Assembly (NCBI GenBank): GCA_013330015.1
Contig: DUJC01000168.1
Span: 1 to 6,974 of the forward strand
Direction: 5' to 3'
Length of the DNA: 6,974 nt
Source: Candidatus Poseidoniaceae archaeon
Lineage (GTDB): Archaea > Thermoplasmatota > Poseidoniia > Poseidoniales > Poseidoniaceae
Position 1 is the first letter of the stretch, and each line of letters starts with the position of its first letter. Under the pieces are notes generated by a model. It saw only the letters and a program-made list of their open reading frames with translations, ran no database searches and was not told where the DNA came from. A program made the translations under genes and the position numbers. Positions 1 through 6,632 of this stretch are shown one piece after another.

Positions 1-397
1 AGGCATATCCCATAATCAGCATGAACAAAATTCCCCCAGCTGCACCTCCTAATGTAGCATACAAATTCGCTAAGAACAACAGGAAGAAAATGACTGCTGC
101 AATGGCGATAATCATTGCTGCTGGCCAATATGCCCAACGACGACGTGAGCGATACGAGAACCATGTCGAGGTGGTAATGAAAAGTGGAATCGCCCACATC
201 AACATAGCTCCTCGGCCAATGTATTGTTGAGATAGGCTAGCAAAATCCCAAGCAATGAGAACGATGATGAGACTGTCAATAGCAAGGATAAGCGCTGTAC
301 TTCGGTGTGTTTGATCAAAAATAGCAGAAAGAGTGGCAGAAGCACGCTGCCCACCCGAACCAGCCAGGACGATATCATCGCCTCTGTTCCCTGCCAT
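1..397 (-). CDS. Unknown multi-pass membrane protein, N-terminal part (C-terminus off the left edge)
   Basis: Reading the minus strand from the ATG at 397 gives 132 open codons down to the window edge, with no stop. The product starts MAGNRGDDIVLAG, has a short hydrophilic N-terminus (about 33 residues), then strongly hydrophobic stretches at about residues 34-55, 64-82 and 91-113, and a fourth starting near 116 that is cut by the edge. A basic cluster (YRSRRRW, residues 82-88) lies between the second and third helices, which suggests a cytoplasmic loop there. I recognise no family motif; with about four helices visible it could be a small integral membrane protein or the start of a larger one. 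It is divergent from coaBC. A weak GGTAG lies just upstream of the ATG, and there is no clear Shine-Dalgarno or TATA box. The hydrophobic periodicity makes it much more believable as coding than the opposite strand here. Confidence 0.72.
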   Translation of the reverse strand, partial: MAGNRGDDIVLAGSGGQRASATLSAIFDQTHRSTALILAIDSLIIVLIAWDFASLSQQYIGRGAMLMWAIPLFITTSTWFSYRSRRRWAYWPAAMIIAIAAVIFFLLFLANLYATLGGAAGGILFMLIMGYA

Positions 398-475
398 AGT
401 TCTACCAGTTGCTGCCCTCACATGAAGGCTTGTGAACAGCGAAGAAGTCTTCATGGTCAATACGCTCGCAAGGAC
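398..475. promoter_or_regulatory. Divergent intergenic region between the membrane-protein gene and coaBC
   Basis: These 78 bases separate two divergent start codons, so promoters for both genes should lie here or within the starts of the genes. I see no convincing archaeal BRE/TATA pair on either strand, and no good Shine-Dalgarno for either gene; AAGGA at 470-474 lies too close to the coaBC ATG to serve. The one visible structure is a 7-bp perfect inverted repeat (CATGAAG at 421-427, CTTCATG at 449-455, 21 bases apart), listed separately. The regulatory role is inferred from position only. Confidence 0.4.
421..455. repeat. 7-bp inverted repeat in the divergent gap, possible operator
   Basis: CATGAAG (421-427) is repeated as its exact reverse complement CTTCATG (449-455), with 21 bases between the arms and 28 bases from arm centre to arm centre. 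The match does not extend in either direction. Seven-base arms arise by chance fairly often in a few hundred bases, so only the position between two divergent genes makes this notable. The left arm also contains an alternative in-frame ATG for coaBC at 422. Confidence 0.25.
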
Positions 476-1672
476 ATGAGCGTCCGTGATACCGACGTTG
501 AGAAGCGTGGTGCTAGTCTTTCTGGCAAGCGCATACTGGTTGGCGTCACGGGTGGTATTGCTGCAGTCGATACAGTTCGGCTTCTTCGTGAAATGCGACG
601 ACATGGAGCCGAGATGCTCGTGATTATGACCGAAAGTGCACAACGAGTCATTACGCCACTTGCTGTTGAGTGGGCAAGTCAATGCGAAGTCATTACCGAT
701 TGGGATGGTGATATGAAACAGCTTGAGGATGTTGATGCCATTCTTGTTGCTCCAGCAACGCGAAACACGATTGCAGCACATCTTCACGGGATGCAACAAG
801 GACCACTCCTCATGGCGTTGAGCGCTGCACGGTCAAGAAATACCCATGTTCTGATGATTCCAAGTATGCATGCAGACCTTGCAGACGATCCAGTGACCGA
901 TGACATCGTTGAGCGGTTGAGGGACGAAGACATTGATGTGATGTGGGGTGACCTCGAAGAAGGAAAGAGAAAGACTCCAAATCACGAACACATCGTTGCT
1001 CGATTTGCACACGGTATCCATGCGCACTCGAAGAATCGTAAGAGCGTCGTCGTAACGCTTGGTGGGACATATTCACCGATTGATGATGTCCGTGGGGTTC
1101 AAAACACGAGTTCTGGTTCGACGGGATATGCAATCGCTGACGAACTCTATCGTTATGGTCATGATGTGACCTGTGTTGTTGGTCGAACAAGTGTCGAGCA
1201 GCCATCGTGGTTACCACTGTGCATCAAAGCAGAACAACCTGATGAAATGCTCGCTGAACTCAAAGCGCTCTCAAACGATGAGATACATGCATGGGTCCAC
1301 ACTGCCGCAGTTCTCGACTATGTTGTAGAAACACCTGCAGAGGGGAAATTAGCAAGTCAACAAGGCCCACTGCGGGTTCAGCTCGTTGAGGGTGCCAAGC
1401 ACATCCAGGAACTCAAAGAGAAGGTTCGTGGTTCGACTCGAATCGGGTTCAAGTTGGAAACCGGTATAAAGCAACGTGATCTTATCCATCGTGCAACAGC
1501 CCAAATTGAGCATTCCGAAATGACAGCCGTGATTGCCAATCGTCTGGAAGATTTGGGAGATTCATCGAAACCTCGAGGCTATCTTGTCGACAAACAAGGA
1601 AGTCATTTCGTCCTCGAAACACAGTACGATCTTTGCGATGCACTAAGGACAATCATTGAACGAGGCGATTGA
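476..1672 (+). CDS. coaBC: Bifunctional CoaBC: phosphopantothenoylcysteine decarboxylase / phosphopantothenate-cysteine ligase
   Basis: The 398-residue product has the two-domain CoaBC layout and a typical length. In coenzyme A synthesis the CoaB half joins 4'-phosphopantothenate to cysteine using a nucleotide triphosphate, and the FMN-dependent CoaC half decarboxylates the product to 4'-phosphopantetheine. CoaC covers about residues 17-180: GVTGGIAA (23-30) and APATRNTIA (92-100) are the flavin-binding signatures. CoaB covers about 188-396: LGGTYSPIDDVRGVQNTSSG (195-214), AAVLDY (277-282), a lysine at 291 and IGFKLET (323-329). The CoaC catalytic positions differ from bacteria: the usual His is Met80, PxMN is PSMH (129-132) and LACG is LEEG (160-163). 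I remember archaeal CoaBC also carrying PxMH and EEGK, so part of this is lineage-typical. The frame stays open back to a GTG at 305, but that stretch is cysteine-rich and antisense to the neighbouring gene, so I chose the ATG at 476. The gene is followed after one base by trmY. Confidence 0.9.
   Translation: MSVRDTDVEKRGASLSGKRILVGVTGGIAAVDTVRLLREMRRHGAEMLVIMTESAQRVITPLAVEWASQCEVITDWDGDMKQLEDVDAILVAPATRNTIAAHLHGMQQGPLLMALSAARSRNTHVLMIPSMHADLADDPVTDDIVERLRDEDIDVMWGDLEEGKRKTPNHEHIVARFAHGIHAHSKNRKSVVVTLGGTYSPIDDVRGVQNTSSGSTGYAIADELYRYGHDVTCVVGRTSVEQPSWLPLCIKAEQPDEMLAELKALSNDEIHAWVHTAAVLDYVVETPAEGKLASQQGPLRVQLVEGAKHIQELKEKVRGSTRIGFKLETGIKQRDLIHRATAQIEHSEMTAVIANRLEDLGDSSKPRGYLVDKQGSHFVLETQYDLCDALRTIIERGD
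1662..1669 (+). promoter_or_regulatory. Ribosome binding site of trmY
   Basis: GAGGCGAT differs by one base from GAGGTGAT, the complement of the archaeal 16S rRNA 3' end, and ends four bases before the ATG at 1674. It lies inside the last codons of coaBC, so trmY can be translated by ribosomes finishing coaBC or loading independently. Confidence 0.6.
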
Positions 1673-1673
1673 G

Positions 1674-2279
1674 ATGCGACGATTTGCGATCGTTGGCCAT
1701 CGAGCCATGAGCAAGGGCAAGTTGCCATTGAACGACCTTGCAGGTGGTGCTGGGAGGATGGACGTGCTCATTCGAGCGGTCATGTCCTCGCTGCTCACCT
1801 CACATGGACTTCGAGACAATGTCGAAGTCGTCTTGCATCTCCAAGGTGGACCTGGGCCGCATCGAAGACTGAAGTTTGTAGGTTCAGAGCTCCGAGGATT
1901 TCATGCAGAAGAGCGTAGCGTTGCAGGCCTGATTGCAAAAGTCATCCGAGAGCCTCTACCGGCGATTGGGCACTGGATTGAGCGAACCCCTGGACTCTAC
2001 GACGGAGGAGGCTCGTTGTCCCATACATTGGCGGAATGGAAGGATTGCATTACGGTTCGACTCGATGCTGATGCACAGCGATTGTGGAACGTGAACAGTA
2101 CCATTCCAATGCAATCAACTCCAACTGAGGGCTCCATTGCATTCCTTCTCTCCGATGATCAACCGTTGGATACGGATCAAGGAATTCCACGTTCCCTCGG
2201 GTCGACGTGGTTGCAAGGTCACCATGCCATTGCGATCTGTCATTTCTTGTTGGATGAAGGTGTTGAACTCAACCTTTGA
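1674..2279 (+). CDS. trmY: tRNA (pseudouridine(54)-N1)-methyltransferase TrmY (SPOUT family, DUF358)
   Basis: The 201-residue product matches TrmY along its length. This SAM-dependent knotted (SPOUT) enzyme methylates N1 of pseudouridine 54 in the T-loop of archaeal tRNA, after Pus10 makes the pseudouridine. Family features visible: FAIVGHRA at the N-terminus (4-11), DLAGGAGRMDVLIRAV (21-36, compare the family GRxDxLCR), SHGLRDNVEVVLHLQGGP (43-60), FVGSELRG..AEERSVAGLI (68-87), TPGLYDGGG (105-113), FLLSDD (157-162) in the SAM-loop position, and the C-terminal SLGSTWLQGHHAIAICHFLLDE. In relatives I remember, the last two regions read GDHxG and HCI, so this copy has drifted there. The ATG lies one base after the coaBC stop and is preceded by GAGGCGAT (1662-1669), close to the archaeal Shine-Dalgarno consensus GAGGTGAT, which decides the start over a TTG at 1656. 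The two genes must share a transcript. The 3' end overlaps surE by 11 bases. Confidence 0.88.
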   Translation: MRRFAIVGHRAMSKGKLPLNDLAGGAGRMDVLIRAVMSSLLTSHGLRDNVEVVLHLQGGPGPHRRLKFVGSELRGFHAEERSVAGLIAKVIREPLPAIGHWIERTPGLYDGGGSLSHTLAEWKDCITVRLDADAQRLWNVNSTIPMQSTPTEGSIAFLLSDDQPLDTDQGIPRSLGSTWLQGHHAIAICHFLLDEGVELNL

Positions 2280-3246
2280 ACCACATCGGATGTCCAGTTT
2301 CATCCGATTGAAGTGCGTGTGCAAGTAAGGCATCATCAAGAGCAAGTGGATGAGTTTGGGGCCAGGTGGGAAGTGAGGAAATACTTGCAATCCCCAAAGC
2401 GACAGAATCGCAATCACCGCTTTCAACTGTTTCATTATCAATATATGCAGCACCAATCGTGAACGTTGATTCAACAGAACCTCCTTTTCCTTCAGAGAAT
2501 TGCACAGCGTTTCTGTACCAACGCATACCCAGTCGTGTGGTTTGGTAGGAGCCATTCCATTCAGGTGGAACGTTCAAATTCAACATCAACTCTCCATTTT
2601 TGAAAGCGCTCATGAGTTGTTGCTCAGCTTCAGTGGCTGAACGCTCAGGTGCAGGATTTGGCCATGAGGAAACATGCTCGGCATGTAGATCGATGTGAGG
2701 ACGGCAGAGGTTTTCTGGTGTTTTCGGCACCAGAGGGAGGACCCGTTGAACGAGTTCGACAGTCGCTTCGATCCCAACCTTCATGCCTTCAGGATCGAAC
2801 GATGTGTACGAACTTGCAATGGCAGGAATGCCATACAGGCCTGCTTCTCGAGCGGCTCCCATCGTCCCACTGTGATAGGAATCTTGTGATAGGTTTGGAC
2901 CAAGATTGACACCCGACAGGACCAAGGATGGTTGAATGTCAGGCAGGACATGATTGAGGCCTCCATCAAGGGCAACAATCATTGTATCGCATGGGGTACC
3001 ATCAAGGGCAAACAAATGCACGCCAATCGATTCATCAAGGTCCCATTGTTGAATCAATTCCCTTCGGTTGTGTAGATCGATGGGTTTACCGAGATTCAAT
3101 TGCATACTGCATGCAGATTTGTTTCCAGATGGGGCGAATGCCACAAGTGGAATACCTGCTTTGTTCATGGCTTTGACAAGCATCTCAAAGCCGGGAGCAT
3201 CGATTCCATCATCGTTGGTCATCAAAACCCATTTTGTATCCATCAT
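2269..3246 (-). CDS. surE: 5'/3'-nucleotidase SurE
   Basis: The product has the full SurE signature set. SurE is a metal-dependent phosphatase that removes the 5' or 3' phosphate from nucleoside monophosphates (and short polyphosphates in some species), in the cytoplasm. Visible motifs: TNDDGIDAPG (10-19) with metal-binding Asp12-Asp13, APSGNKSACS (38-47) carrying the metal-site serine, LDGTPCDTMIVAL (81-93), and SGVNLGPNLSQDSYHSGTMGAAREAG (111-136) with the metal-ligand Asn114. At 325 residues it is roughly 60 longer than the usual 250-270; the extra material appears to lie in the middle (about 175-215, rich in Pro, His and Glu) and at the C-terminus. Two adjacent ATGs (3246 and 3243) are possible. 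GGAGG at 3251-3255 sits four bases from the first and seven from the second, so the second may be the real one; the difference is one residue. The first ATG overlaps the stop of the EamA gene as ATGA, so the genes are translationally coupled. Confidence 0.93.
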   Translation of the reverse strand: MMDTKWVLMTNDDGIDAPGFEMLVKAMNKAGIPLVAFAPSGNKSACSMQLNLGKPIDLHNRRELIQQWDLDESIGVHLFALDGTPCDTMIVALDGGLNHVLPDIQPSLVLSGVNLGPNLSQDSYHSGTMGAAREAGLYGIPAIASSYTSFDPEGMKVGIEATVELVQRVLPLVPKTPENLCRPHIDLHAEHVSSWPNPAPERSATEAEQQLMSAFKNGELMLNLNVPPEWNGSYQTTRLGMRWYRNAVQFSEGKGGSVESTFTIGAAYIDNETVESGDCDSVALGIASISSLPTWPQTHPLALDDALLAHALQSDETGHPMWFKG

Positions 3247-4214
3247 TCAGCCTCCACTACACGGTCTTTGTTATCAAGTGATGTTTGATTGGTGAGATGT
3301 TCCCCATAAATGATTGAAAGAATGCCGAGCATCAAAATTGGACCGCCAATCCAAGTCCATATCCCAGGAATACCAGTCGAAAAGAACATCCAGCCAATCA
3401 GCGAACCAAGCACTGGCTCGAGTGTGACGCTGATTGATATCAACAAAGGCGAGACATATTTGAGGCAGTAATTGAGCCCGGTATGACCTAAAATTCCTGC
3501 AATGAATGCCAGCAAAATAAACCAAACCAACGTTTCGTGTCCGAAGTATCCAAAAGCTCCGAATTCAGAAAAACCGTCTTCGAGCAACCACGAGGCAGGA
3601 AGCAAAAGGAGACCACCAATGAGGGTTACAGGGAACGCATAGAGGAACAGAGGCATCCATTCTCGAAGTATCCGTCCGCAGACGATGTAACCAACCACAA
3701 AGACCGCACCAAAGAATGCCAACTGATCACCAAAAATGGTGACAGAACGTTCACCTTGTACATCACCTGCATCGAGCATTGAAATCGCAGCACCCGTAAA
3801 AGCAGCGATTCCACCGATCAATTCCAATCGGTTAGGTTTCCGAACGAAGAGAAACATACCAATCAGAATGACCAATGGATGAGCAGTCACGAACAACAAT
3901 GAGTGAGTCAGAGAAGTATAGTCGAGCGATGTGACCCAGAAGCCGAAATGGAGAGCCAAGAATGCGCCACTTGCAAGGATGATTTTCGCTGTTGATGCGC
4001 TCCATAATTTGGATTTCACCTCATGATCGATCTGATAGAATTGCCAAACAGCCAGCGGTGCAAGAATCAATGCAGTCAGTTGCAGGCGCCATGAAGCACG
4101 CAACAAGGGGTCAATTTCATCCACATGCGTGAAGATTGCCCCAGCACTGGAAACGCCACATATCGCCACTCCAAGAACCAGCCAGACATGTGCTGGGACA
4201 GAGCCACCACGCAT
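3243..4214 (-). CDS. EamA/DMT-superfamily permease, 10 predicted helices
   Basis: The product (323 residues from this ATG) is hydrophobic throughout and shows about ten membrane segments in two repeats of five, the layout of drug/metabolite transporters of the EamA (RhaT/YdcZ-like) type. Approximate segments are at 8-29, 38-58, 77-97, 100-124, 130-147, 159-179, 186-209, 228-249, 256-278 and 284-304. Family-like stretches are SLTHSLLFVTAHPLVILIG at the fourth helix and the second-half equivalent SPLLISISVTLEPVLGSLIGW, with the LEP typical of the ninth helix. The substrate cannot be told from sequence: EamA proteins export amino acids, nucleobases or other metabolites. The last 20 or so residues are a charged cytoplasmic tail. 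A GTG at 4223 would add three residues and overlap the OPT stop as GTGA; the ATG at 4214 begins five bases after that stop. I prefer ATG, but either is possible. Neither has a good Shine-Dalgarno, in contrast to the downstream surE, so translation probably depends on ribosomes leaving the OPT gene. Confidence 0.88.
   Translation of the reverse strand: MRGGSVPAHVWLVLGVAICGVSSAGAIFTHVDEIDPLLRASWRLQLTALILAPLAVWQFYQIDHEVKSKLWSASTAKIILASGAFLALHFGFWVTSLDYTSLTHSLLFVTAHPLVILIGMFLFVRKPNRLELIGGIAAFTGAAISMLDAGDVQGERSVTIFGDQLAFFGAVFVVGYIVCGRILREWMPLFLYAFPVTLIGGLLLLPASWLLEDGFSEFGAFGYFGHETLVWFILLAFIAGILGHTGLNYCLKYVSPLLISISVTLEPVLGSLIGWMFFSTGIPGIWTWIGGPILMLGILSIIYGEHLTNQTSLDNKDRVVEAE
3251..3255 (-). promoter_or_regulatory. 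Strong Shine-Dalgarno for surE inside the upstream gene
   Basis: On the minus strand GGAGG is followed by CTGA and then ATGATG. It is a perfect core Shine-Dalgarno located in the final codons of the EamA-family gene. Spacing is four bases to the first ATG and seven to the second. Confidence 0.65.
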
Positions 4215-4219
4215 GGCGG

Positions 4220-6577
4220 TCACGACTCGTTGACCAGTTCAGCATCCATGACCGGTGGAGCGCCAATGACACCCGCACGCTTGAACAGAGCATAAATGAC
4301 CCAACCGATACCGACATTCAGTCCAACAAATCCAGCCATACGGCCAATGTACCAACCTGTGGCATTCGGATCAGGAACAAGTGTATCAATGAACGAGAGA
4401 ATACTCGACTCCGTTCCGAAGAAGGCTTCACCAGTCAAGAGACCTGCAGCGACCATGAATGTGCTGAGGAGAATGAGGGCACGCTTCTTTTCTGCGGCTG
4501 TCGCTCCTTCTTCTGCCTTGATTGCCTCGATTTTCGGCTTGAGCTTCTTTTCTTCCCATTTGTCGCGGCTGTAACCACCGATGAGCATAGGAAGTGTGTG
4601 TGGGACATCAAGATACATTCCCAGGCCAAACGACGTTCCCATACCAGTGACCCACTCAACGAACATACCCAAGAGGAAACCAAGTGCGAGGAGCATCAAA
4701 TCACCTTGTCCTTCAGCGAAGATGACCGAGAAGGTTGCGAAGGCGTTGGCCTGTGGAGCAATCAAGTCAATTCGACCCTCAGCAAGTTGAATCGAGAGGA
4801 AGATAGCGACTGCTGCACCAATGATGGCTCCAGGAACAACACCCATGATGTTCCCTTTCGAAATGTGGTATGGTCGGTTACCGATGTAGAGGCTGTTCTT
4901 GTAATCACCAATGACCGTACCCGACATAGAGATTGCTGAACCGAAGACGGTGGTTCCAACGAGACCGAGGAGAACTGCATCTTGTTTGTTCAAACCGAGT
5001 GCTTGATCAAAGTTGAGGAAGATTCCCAACAGCATAAGCAGAACGATGAATGAGGTTCCTGAAACCGGCTCAATACCTGTTTCACCCATGACACGTACGG
5101 CGATGGCTCCGAGAAGGAACGTCGTCATGATGAGAACCGTTGCAAAAATGATCGCAGCAGCGATTGGGAAACCGCCGACCCAGAAGATCAGAATCATTGA
5201 CAAGAACGTCAGTCCCATAAAAATTGGAATGTGCATGAGCGGCCATTCGTACCAGCCCTTACCTTCCATGTATTCTTGGGAACCTTCGCCCTTGAAAGCG
5301 GCACCAATGTCCTTGAAGATGTTCGCAAAGGTCCGCCACATCTTGGCCAAACCAAACATTCCACCGCCAACAATGGAACCAATGGCAATGGTTCGAACGG
5401 TCTTGGAGAAGGCAATCATTTGCAATGCTTGACCACCTTCACTTGCGTAGGCTTGGATAGGGACATTGGCCTGCATCGTAGCATCGTAAACAGGGAAGTT
5501 CGCAAATACAGCAAGTGGAACGAGGAAGAACCAGCCAACGAGCGTACCAAGGTTGACCAAGAATGCCACTCGAGTCTTCATGAACCAACCAATAGCGAAC
5601 ATCGAAGGTGTCAGAGCGACACCGACGTAGGTGTAGGCGAAGGGATTCCAAGCTGATTCTTCAGACCACTGCGTGTACTTCTTTGAAGAACCATCTTCGT
5701 AAATTCCAGACGGCTGATGGATTTTACCTGCACTGTAAAACGAGGCAAGGCCAACATCACCAACGTGCAATGTCTCTGCGAGATAATCCATGACTGAGAG
5801 TTTCTTATCAGAAAGCCAAATGAGAGGATATTCAATCAGGAACATTCCAATCATTGTAATTCCAGTCCACACACCAATGGTCTTCAGCGACTCACGAGCG
5901 TGTTCGACAGCACCTGTATTGACGTCTGACGCAATGTCCAACATCTTCAGTGTCGCTTCAAAGCCAGGGAGAGGGAGCGGATCTTCAACCAGCCAAACCC
6001 TTCGGAAGATGATGAAATACATCACACCAAGGAATCCAGCGAACATGGAGGCTACAATTGCAATGAATGCAAGCCTGAACGCTTCGCCATCTTCCAATGT
6101 GATAAGAGGCCCATCAGCCAGTGAATACTGTGCTTTCGATGCTAACAAGAAGATAGCAGGGAAGGTGAAGATAAATCCTGTTGAGGCGTGTGTGGCTCCC
6201 GTTGTTGCAGATGTAGCGATGTTTACCTCAGAGGGAGACCACTTCAGTGCCATTCCCAGTAGGTAGGCAATGTACCATGCAGCTGAGATGGCGAGACCAA
6301 GTTTCAGGCCAATGTAGGCCGTAACACCTGAAAAGATGGCACCGATGGCGATGCCAATCATCACCTTGGATGGTGACCAGTGAGAAACTTCGAAGGATTC
6401 CTCGAGATTCTTTTCCTCAAGGTATTGCTCTAAAACACCTGTATTGAGATTGTTGTACATCTCATCATCGAGCCATGTTAGCGAACCATCCTCGATGGCT
6501 TTGAGACCTTTCGCAGTAACCGGTTGACGGTATGCTGAACGTTGAACCGTTGAGCCCGAAGAAGATTGCTCGTCCAT
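4220..6577 (-). CDS. OPT-family oligopeptide transporter
   Basis: The 785-residue product is an integral membrane protein with about 14-16 predicted helices, matching the OPT (oligopeptide/YSL metal-chelate) transporter family, proton-coupled importers of short peptides or related compounds. A hydrophilic N-terminus of about 70 residues precedes the first helices, where GVTAYIGLKLGLAISAA (84-100) matches the family AYxGLKxGxTISAS region. EVNIATSATTGATHASTGFIFTFPAIFLL (117-145) corresponds to the conserved second block ending GVxFxxPAxxL. GTVIGDYKNSLYIGNRPYHISKG (553-575) corresponds to the family DxKxGxxxGxxPxxQ motif. The C-terminal end has GTSFGLGMYLDVPHTLPMLIGGYSR (647-671) and AAGLLTGEAFFG (710-721), the usual AxGLIAGEALxG. 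A hydrophilic region at about 257-310 (rich in Ser, Lys, Tyr, Trp) is a sizeable loop. The frame is open back to a TTG at 6667, inside the preceding gene; I chose the ATG at 6577 because GGGAGT lies eight bases upstream. It leads the operon with the EamA gene and surE. The actual substrate is not determinable here. Confidence 0.92.
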   Translation of the reverse strand: MDEQSSSGSTVQRSAYRQPVTAKGLKAIEDGSLTWLDDEMYNNLNTGVLEQYLEEKNLEESFEVSHWSPSKVMIGIAIGAIFSGVTAYIGLKLGLAISAAWYIAYLLGMALKWSPSEVNIATSATTGATHASTGFIFTFPAIFLLASKAQYSLADGPLITLEDGEAFRLAFIAIVASMFAGFLGVMYFIIFRRVWLVEDPLPLPGFEATLKMLDIASDVNTGAVEHARESLKTIGVWTGITMIGMFLIEYPLIWLSDKKLSVMDYLAETLHVGDVGLASFYSAGKIHQPSGIYEDGSSKKYTQWSEESAWNPFAYTYVGVALTPSMFAIGWFMKTRVAFLVNLGTLVGWFFLVPLAVFANFPVYDATMQANVPIQAYASEGGQALQMIAFSKTVRTIAIGSIVGGGMFGLAKMWRTFANIFKDIGAAFKGEGSQEYMEGKGWYEWPLMHIPIFMGLTFLSMILIFWVGGFPIAAAIIFATVLIMTTFLLGAIAVRVMGETGIEPVSGTSFIVLLMLLGIFLNFDQALGLNKQDAVLLGLVGTTVFGSAISMSGTVIGDYKNSLYIGNRPYHISKGNIMGVVPGAIIGAAVAIFLSIQLAEGRIDLIAPQANAFATFSVIFAEGQGDLMLLALGFLLGMFVEWVTGMGTSFGLGMYLDVPHTLPMLIGGYSRDKWEEKKLKPKIEAIKAEEGATAAEKKRALILLSTFMVAAGLLTGEAFFGTESSILSFIDTLVPDPNATGWYIGRMAGFVGLNVGIGWVIYALFKRAGVIGAPPVMDAELVNES

Positions 6578-6632
6578 AGTGTCCACTCCCAACGTTGTAT
6601 TGGTGACGCGGGCACTTGAATACAGTTGCCCC
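6578..6632 (-). promoter_or_regulatory. Gap between the hexapeptide-repeat gene and the OPT gene, with Shine-Dalgarno and a short inverted repeat
   Basis: These 55 bases hold a Shine-Dalgarno-like GGGAGTG on the minus strand (6584-6590), ending seven bases before the OPT start. An imperfect palindrome, GGGCA at 6610-6614 and TGCCC at 6627-6631 (12 bases between arms), lies centrally and could be a weak hairpin or an operator. An A-rich run in the minus strand at about 6641-6652 (GATAAAAAAGC), inside the last codons of the upstream gene, is a possible but weak TATA-like element. There is no oligo-T run on the minus strand that would act as an archaeal terminator, so the upstream gene may read through into the OPT gene. 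Confidence 0.35.

Noticed and set aside
21..230. Short open frame on the plus strand (69 residues)
   Set aside because: It lies opposite the hydrophobic membrane-protein frame and its composition is the complement of that frame; no Shine-Dalgarno or family match.
305..475. N-terminal extension of coaBC back to a GTG at 305 or an ATG at 422
   Set aside because: The extra 57 residues are rich in Cys, Ser and Arg, match nothing in CoaBC, and 305-397 is antisense to the start of the membrane-protein gene. Starting at 476 gives the usual length.
810..1217. Open frame (135 residues) on the minus strand inside coaBC
   Set aside because: His-, Arg- and Ser-rich shadow of a clear CoaBC coding frame; no independent support.
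4136..4939. Long open frame (267 residues) on the plus strand, opposite the OPT and EamA genes
   Set aside because: It is entirely antisense to two well-supported genes; its Cys-, His-, Ser-, Thr- and Glu-rich product reflects complementary codons and shows no domain.
5013..6266. Several plus-strand open frames (139, 141 and 158 residues) opposite the OPT gene
   Set aside because: All are antisense to a strongly supported transporter, overlap one another in different frames, and have no recognisable domain.
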